Below are positions 58,486 through 64,000 of a stretch of 64,000 bases of DNA, in pieces; position 1 is the first letter of the stretch; each line of letters begins with the position of its first letter. The DNA comes from a bacterium. Lineage in GTDB: Bacteria; Actinomycetota; Acidimicrobiia; Spongiisociales; ZC4RG35. The position numbers were made by a program, and so were the translations under genes. The notes beneath the pieces were generated by a model. It saw nothing but the letters and a program-made list of their open reading frames with translations, did no database searches and was not told where the DNA came from. Location of the stretch: contig JAPPFC010000036.1 of the NCBI GenBank assembly GCA_028824015.1, forward strand, positions 1-64,000. Direction: 5' to 3'.

Positions 58486-59874
58486 TCAGTACAACTCTCC
58501 GATCATGTGATGCCTCCTGGCCACGGTGATCTCCGCCTCGAGGAACGTTCCCGGCGGGAATTCTCCCCGGACATGGACGATCTTTCCTCCCCGGGTGCGG
58601 GACTTCACAACCCTGGGGTCCTTCCGGGAAGGTCCCTCCACCAGGACCTCCACCCGCCTCCCCACCATCTCGGCGTTCCGTTCCTCCGAAATCCGGTTCT
58701 GGATCTCCACCAGCCGTTGGAAGCGCCGTTTGACCACGTCGGGGTCTACGAACAGGTCGTTCATGCCCGCTGCGGCAGTCCCCGGCCGGGGAGAGAAGAT
58801 GAACATGAAGGCCTGGTCGAAACGGGCTTCGGAGACCACGGCCAGAGTGTCTTCGAAGTCTTCTTCGGTCTCCCCGGGGAACCCGACGATGATGTCGGTC
58901 GAGACCGTCAGGTCGTCGATCGTGTCTCTGGCCATGGCCAGGCGGGCCAGAAAACGCTCGGCGTTGTAGCCGCGATGCATCCTGGCCAGGATCCGATCGC
59001 TGCCGCTCTGGAGAGGCAGATGCAACTGCTCGCAAACCGCCTCGGTCTCGGCCATGGCCCTGGCCACGTTCTCCCTGAAGTCCGCGGGGTGAGGGCTGGT
59101 GAACCGGATGCGGCGAATCCCCCGGACCTCCCCCACCCTCCGCAGCAACTCCGCGAAGATGGGGCGGCGGCGTCCGTTCAAGGCAAGATCCCGCCCGTAG
59201 GTGTCTATGTTCTGCCCCAGGAGGGTGACCTCCACCACTCCCTCCGAGACAAGTTGCTCCACTTCCCTCACTATCTCACCGGGTCGACGGCTGACCTCCG
59301 GACCTCGAACGGCGGGAACGATGCAGAAGGTGCAGGTGTTGTTGCAGCCCAGTTGGACCGTCACCCAGGCAGAATGCTGAGACTCGCGCCGGGTGGGCAA
59401 CTGGGAAGGAAGGTCGTGCAGCGATTCGTAAATCTCGGTGACCCCTCCCCACTCCTGGGCATGGTCCATGAGATCCAGAATCCGACCCAGATTGTGGGTG
59501 CCCATCACGACATCCACCCACGGCGCCCTCTCCCTCACCAACTCGCGATCTTTCTGGGCGGCGCATCCACCCACCACCAGCAGCATGTCGGGCCGCTGGT
59601 CTTTGAGGACCTTCAGCTGTCCCAGGTTTCCGTACAGACGGTTGTCGGCATTCTCGCGAATGGTGCAGGTGTTGACGAACACCAGGTCGGCCCCGGTCGG
59701 CGAGGCAGTCCTCGCCATCCCGTCCGACTCGAGCAGGCCTGCGATCCGCTCCGAGTCGTGTTCGTTCATCTGACACCCGAAGGTGCGTATGTAGTAGGTC
59801 TGGCCCTGCCTCCTGGGCTCCCGGGTAGACCGAGGTTCCTTGCGAACCGGACTGGCGAGCATGGTCAAGCTCAT
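58486..59874 (-). CDS. miaB: tRNA-2-methylthio-N6-dimethylallyladenosine synthase
   Basis: YYIRTFGCQMNEHDSERIAG; radical SAM CNNTCTFCIVP; TRAM C-terminus. Confidence 0.96.
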   Translation of the reverse strand: MSLTMLASPVRKEPRSTREPRRQGQTYYIRTFGCQMNEHDSERIAGLLESDGMARTASPTGADLVFVNTCTIRENADNRLYGNLGQLKVLKDQRPDMLLVVGGCAAQKDRELVRERAPWVDVVMGTHNLGRILDLMDHAQEWGGVTEIYESLHDLPSQLPTRRESQHSAWVTVQLGCNNTCTFCIVPAVRGPEVSRRPGEIVREVEQLVSEGVVEVTLLGQNIDTYGRDLALNGRRRPIFAELLRRVGEVRGIRRIRFTSPHPADFRENVARAMAETEAVCEQLHLPLQSGSDRILARMHRGYNAERFLARLAMARDTIDDLTVSTDIIVGFPGETEEDFEDTLAVVSEARFDQAFMFIFSPRPGTAAAGMNDLFVDPDVVKRRFQRLVEIQNRISEERNAEMVGRRVEVLVEGPSRKDPRVVKSRTRGGKIVHVRGEFPPGTFLEAEITVARRHHMIGELY

Positions 59875-61412
59875 CGGGCGTAGTCGGTGTAGCGGCTTTC
59901 TCTGATGACCGTGACTTCGACCCTCCCCGGATACTGCATCTCGTCCTCCACCTGGCGGGCGATCTGGCGGGCCAGGGCTCCGGCAGTCAGGTCGTCAACC
60001 TGCCGGGGGTCCACCAGCACCCTCACTTCCCTCCCAGCCTGGAATGCGTAAGCCTTTTTGACCCCATCGAAGGATGTGGCGATATTCTCCAGACCCTCGA
60101 GTCTCTGGGTGTACTGCTCATAGGACTCCCGCCGAGCGCCGGGCCGGGCCGCCGACAGCGTATCCGCGGCCTGCACCAGCACGGCCAGGACCGTGCGGGG
60201 CGCCACCTCGTTGTGATGGGCTTCGATGCCGTGCACCACCTCCGGGTCCTCCCCGAGGCGGCGGGCTATCTCGGCGCCTACGTGAGCATGGGACCCTTCC
60301 AGCTTGTGGCTCACCGCCTTGCCGATGTCATGCAGGAGCGCCGCTCGCTTCACCGGGACGGGATCCACTCCCAGTTCGCTGGCCAGCAGACCTGCGGCGT
60401 GGGCCGACTCCACCAGGTGGTCAAGGACACTCTGCCCGTAGGAGGTGCGGTAGCGGAGCTGGCCGAGCAACTCGATCAGTTCCGGTCTCATCTTGCTCAG
60501 ATTGACCTCCAGCAGCGCCCACTCCCCGGCGTCCCGGATGGCGTGGGAGACCTCCGATTCGGCCTTGGCGACGGACTCTTCGACAGATGTCGGATTGAGA
60601 CGCCCGTCGACAATCAGGGCTTCCAGGGCGATGCGAGCCACCTCCCGTCGCACCGGGTCGAAACTGTTGAGAACCACGGCCTCCGGAAGCTTGTCGTCGA
60701 TTATCAGGCTGACCCCGGTGGCGGCTTCAAAGGCGCGGATGTTCCGACCCTCCCTACCGATTATCCGGCCCTTCATGTGCTCGCTGGGCAACTTGATCAC
60801 CGTGGAGGTGGCGTCTTTCACCACCTCGTGGGACATGCGCTGCACCACCCCCGCCAGGATCCTCCGCGACCGCCACTCGGCTTCCTCCCGGGAGCGGATC
60901 TCTATGTCGCGGACCAGCATCATGGCGTCTCGGCGAGCCTCGTGCTCCACCCTGTCCATGATCTGGCGGCGCGCATCTGCCCGGTCAAGGCCTGCAAGGC
61001 GGGTCAAATCGCTCCAAGCCTGGTCCTCCACCTCCTGTGCCTCTTCCCTGAGCCTCTTGGCTTCGACTTCCCGATCCAGGAGGAGCCTCTCCCGCTCGTC
61101 GAGGTTGGCGGCCTTTTGCTCCAGCCTCTCCTCCCGTTGGGCGATCCGCGTCCTCTGTGCCTCCACCAGTTCCTGCCGGCGGCCGAGCGTCTCTTCCTCG
61201 GCCACTCGCAGTTTCTCCGCCCTGGCCCGCGCCTCCTCCTCTGCCCGGGCAAGGATGCGCTGGGCCTCCAGCCGGGCTTCTGCGACCTTGTCCTCCACAT
61301 GAGCCGACCCGCCACCGACCCTCACCCTGATCAAGGCAATGATCAGGCCGACTATGACTACGACGACCGTGACCACCAAGGCCACGACCCAGGCAATTTG
61401 AGTTACTGGCAT
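59871..61412 (-). CDS. rny: Ribonuclease Y
   Basis: KGRIIGREGRNIRAFEAATGVSLIIDD KH domain; HDIGKAVSHKLEGSHAHVGAEIARR HD domain; N-terminal TM and coiled coil. Confidence 0.96.
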   Translation of the reverse strand: MPVTQIAWVVALVVTVVVVIVGLIIALIRVRVGGGSAHVEDKVAEARLEAQRILARAEEEARARAEKLRVAEEETLGRRQELVEAQRTRIAQREERLEQKAANLDERERLLLDREVEAKRLREEAQEVEDQAWSDLTRLAGLDRADARRQIMDRVEHEARRDAMMLVRDIEIRSREEAEWRSRRILAGVVQRMSHEVVKDATSTVIKLPSEHMKGRIIGREGRNIRAFEAATGVSLIIDDKLPEAVVLNSFDPVRREVARIALEALIVDGRLNPTSVEESVAKAESEVSHAIRDAGEWALLEVNLSKMRPELIELLGQLRYRTSYGQSVLDHLVESAHAAGLLASELGVDPVPVKRAALLHDIGKAVSHKLEGSHAHVGAEIARRLGEDPEVVHGIEAHHNEVAPRTVLAVLVQAADTLSAARPGARRESYEQYTQRLEGLENIATSFDGVKKAYAFQAGREVRVLVDPRQVDDLTAGALARQIARQVEDEMQYPGRVEVTVIRESRYTDYAR

Positions 61413-61567
61413 TCGGCGAGTTATCCAGACCGAGTCTTGACCGGGCGGTCACCTCGGGGGAGATGCCCGGATCTCGGTTCACATTGTTAGCAAGATTCGA
61501 AACCTATTTTAGATGCTCTCTCGGGCCTTGGCGGCCGATTTACCCAACCGGCCGCCTCCGGCCCGGA

Positions 61568-62623
61568 TCATCGAACCGTAGCCGCGCCTTCCATGGCGTC
61601 CAGCACCGCTCGCACCTCGCGGTCGGAGTCCAGACCGGGCACGCCGAATCCCACCCGTTCATAGATCTTGGCCTGCAACTGCATGGCGACCTCGGGGTTT
61701 TCGCAAAGGAACTGCTTGACGTTTTCCCGGCCCTGCCCAAGCTGGTCGTCGCCGAGGGAGAACCAAGAACCGCTCTTTCGCACCAACCCCATGTCCAATG
61801 CGACGTCCAGAAGACTTCCCTCCCGGGAAATCCCCTTGCCGAACATGATGTCGAACTCCGCCTTGCGGAAGGGGGGCGCCATCTTGTTTTTCACTACCTT
61901 CGCCCTGATGCGGTTGCCCACTTCCTCGCCACGGTGCTTGATCGAACCGATGCGGCGCACATCCACCCGCACCGAGGCAAAGAACTTGAGCGCCCGACCC
62001 CCGGGTGTGGTCTCCGGAGAGCCGTACATAACCCCGATCTTTTCCCGCAACTGATTGATGAATACCGCTGTGGTCCGGGAGCGATTGAGCGATCCGGCAA
62101 GCTTTCGGAGAGCCTGTGACATCAACCGGGCCTGCAGACCCACATGTGAGTCCCCCATCTCACCCTCGATCTCCGCTCGGGGCACCAGAGCGGCCACCGA
62201 GTCGACCACCAGCACGTCGAGGGCGCCGGAGCGGATCAGCATGTCGGCAATCTCCAGAGCCTGTTCGCCGGTGTCCGGCTGGGAGATCAGCAACTCATCC
62301 ACATCCACTCCCAAAGCCGCGGCGTAGGTGGGATCAAGGCAGTGCTCGGCGTCCACGAAAGCGGCTATCCCCCCGTTGCGCTGCGCTTCCGCCACCACAT
62401 GGAGAGCAAGGGTGGTCTTCCCCGAACTCTCGGGACCGAAAATCTCGACCACCCTCCCCCGCGGCATCCCGCCTATACCAAGAGCCACATCCAGGGACAG
62501 GGCGCCGGTGGAGATAACCTCCGGCCTCCCGTGGGCCGCCTGGCTCATTTTCATAACAGCCCCTTTCCCGTACTGTTTGGTGATCTGGCCCACCGCCATC
62601 TCCAAGGCTTTTTCCCTGTCCAT
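61568..62623 (-). CDS. recA: Recombinase RecA
   Basis: [69 protein letters not shown]. Confidence 0.98.
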   Translation of the reverse strand: MDREKALEMAVGQITKQYGKGAVMKMSQAAHGRPEVISTGALSLDVALGIGGMPRGRVVEIFGPESSGKTTLALHVVAEAQRNGGIAAFVDAEHCLDPTYAAALGVDVDELLISQPDTGEQALEIADMLIRSGALDVLVVDSVAALVPRAEIEGEMGDSHVGLQARLMSQALRKLAGSLNRSRTTAVFINQLREKIGVMYGSPETTPGGRALKFFASVRVDVRRIGSIKHRGEEVGNRIRAKVVKNKMAPPFRKAEFDIMFGKGISREGSLLDVALDMGLVRKSGSWFSLGDDQLGQGRENVKQFLCENPEVAMQLQAKIYERVGFGVPGLDSDREVRAVLDAMEGAATVR

Positions 62624-62750
62624 CGTTGGTTCCTTTCTTTTGAACGGTCCTAGACAAGCTATAAGACCGCTGTGACAAAACTACGTGATTGTGGTCCGGT
62701 TTCGAAGCATTTTCAAGCGATCAGGGCCGGAAACTTTCCCAACATTGTAA

Positions 62751-62766
62751 TCGAACATTCGTTCGA
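62751..62766. promoter_or_regulatory. SOS (LexA) box upstream of recA: TCGAACATTCGTTCGA
   Basis: GAAC-N4-GTTC about 130 bp upstream of the recA start. Confidence 0.85.
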
Positions 62767-62811
62767 TGCCAAGCATTCTTTCGACCCAGCCCCCCGTACC
62801 CCCGCCCAGCC

Positions 62812-63372
62812 TCAACTCAGGGGGATTCTCTCCAGCGCCTCATAGCGGGGAGGGCCGCCGCCCAGGTGACTGCGGAAGACCGTCACCTCCCTCACCGTCA
62901 TCTCCACCTCCGCCGAAGGGGCGGACCCCAGGAGTGCCCGGACATCCCGGGGCGGACGGATCCGGGACAGGGTGAGATGAGGGGAGAAGGGCCGCTCCGA
63001 CAACGGTATCCCCGCACCGGCCACCGCCTCCTTCGTCGCGGCAGCCAGAGCGGAGAGGGATCGGGATCCCCGCGACACCCCCACCCACAGGACCGTGGCC
63101 CGCCGGGCGCGGGGAAAGCTCCCCAACTCCCCGAAGCGGCACCGGAAGGCGTCGCCGAGGGGAGTCTCGGACAGGTAATGGGACATCATCTCGTAACGGT
63201 CTCTGGCGACATCGCCGAGAAACCAAAGGGTCATGTGCCAGTTCCGGGGCGGAGTCACGCGCCCGGGGAGCTTTCTGTCGCCGGCCATCTCCATCACCCG
63301 CCGGCTCAGAGCCTGCCGGGCCTCGGACGTGAGGTCCACCGCCAGAAAGATCCGGCCTACCGATTCCACCAT
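62812..63372 (-). CDS. thpR: RNA 2',3'-cyclic phosphodiesterase
   Basis: 2H-phosphoesterase motifs HMTLWFLG and HLTLSRIRP. Confidence 0.93.
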   Translation of the reverse strand: MVESVGRIFLAVDLTSEARQALSRRVMEMAGDRKLPGRVTPPRNWHMTLWFLGDVARDRYEMMSHYLSETPLGDAFRCRFGELGSFPRARRATVLWVGVSRGSRSLSALAAATKEAVAGAGIPLSERPFSPHLTLSRIRPPRDVRALLGSAPSAEVEMTVREVTVFRSHLGGGPPRYEALERIPLS

Positions 63373-64000
63373 ACTCCGGTGATGCCGAGCCGCGCCAGGT
63401 GGAGGGCGGCCGTGGTCGTGTAGACCCGCACCCGTTCGCGGTCCCCAGGCATCTGCAGCCGCCGGGTCTCCACCCTCTCGGGCGTCGCCACCCCGACATA
63501 GACGACTCCCACGGGCCGGTCGGCCGGTGCGGGTCCCGCCGATCCGGTCACCGCCAGTCCCACGTCCACCCCCAGGGTCCGGCGCGCTCCCTCGGCCATC
63601 TCGCGGGCGGTACGGGCGGACACCACCCCCTCCCCGAGCGTCTCGGCCGCCACGCCCAAGAGCCGCTCCTTGAGGTCGGATGCGTAGCTCACCACCGATC
63701 CCCGGAACACCCGGGACGACCCGGGCGTCAAGGTGATGCGGGCCGCCACCAGCCCGGCCGTCATGGACTCGGCCGTCCCGATGGTCCACCCTCTCTCCTC
63801 CAGCAACTCCAACAGCCGCAACTCGATGGTCTGATCATCGAAGCCGAACACCGCCGGTCCCAGGCGTCGACAGATCTCCGAGGACAGGGGAGCGATCATT
63901 CGCTCCGCCTCCCCCACATCCGCCGCCTTGGCCGTTATCCGCACTTTGATCTCTCCGGCCGAGGCCAGGTAGGCCAAGCTCGGGTTCTCCGACCGGAGAT
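63357..64000 (-). CDS. CinA-family protein (partial, runs off the right edge)
   Basis: GWTIGTAESMTAGLVAARITLTPGSSRVFRGSVVSYASDLKERLLGV...AVTGSAGP; upstream residues resemble the end of the CinA N-terminal domain. Confidence 0.9.
   Translation of the reverse strand, partial: LRSENPSLAYLASAGEIKVRITAKAADVGEAERMIAPLSSEICRRLGPAVFGFDDQTIELRLLELLEERGWTIGTAESMTAGLVAARITLTPGSSRVFRGSVVSYASDLKERLLGVAAETLGEGVVSARTAREMAEGARRTLGVDVGLAVTGSAGPAPADRPVGVVYVGVATPERVETRRLQMPGDRERVRVYTTTAALHLARLGITGVWWNR

Overview
This is a high-GC actinobacterial chromosome segment, probably Acidimicrobiia-like; that placement is inferred from gene content and was not searched. Most of it is conserved housekeeping DNA: deoC/ALDH, metG, Ni-SOD/SodX, korAB, moaA, hflX, ppgK-rarA-aspS-hisS-MBL-relA, secF-secD-yajC-tgt-queA-ruvBAC-yebC-pdxT-pdxS-pimA-acyltransferase-pgsA, an EF-G-like gene, a citrate synthase, thrS-mshD, four tRNAs, dut, LysM/lexA, dapF-miaA-miaB-rny-recA, thpR and cinA. 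Several accessory pieces stand out. (1) A complete cargo-carrying IS1595-family transposon lies at 367-3867, with 26-bp terminal inverted repeats (25/26 identical) and an 8-bp target duplication (CAACGAAA); it carries an SLH-domain protein, a lipoprotein and small ORFs. (2) An AT-richer island holds a Fic/Doc-type protein with IF2_N-like segments at its N-terminus and a HicA-like segment at its C-terminus (23052-24299). (3) An HNH endonuclease carries a duplicated, unrecognised Cys/Trp module (32510-33400). (4) The dut stop codon lies inside a tRNA-Gly gene, with a consensus -10 box inside dut. (5) The aldehyde dehydrogenase pair next to deoC looks like a split ALDH16. (6) The Ni-SOD has a non-canonical Ni-hook (HCDLFC instead of HCxxPC). 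(7) Three SOS boxes sit between lexA and a LysM gene. All homology calls come from reading motifs by eye; no database search was run.
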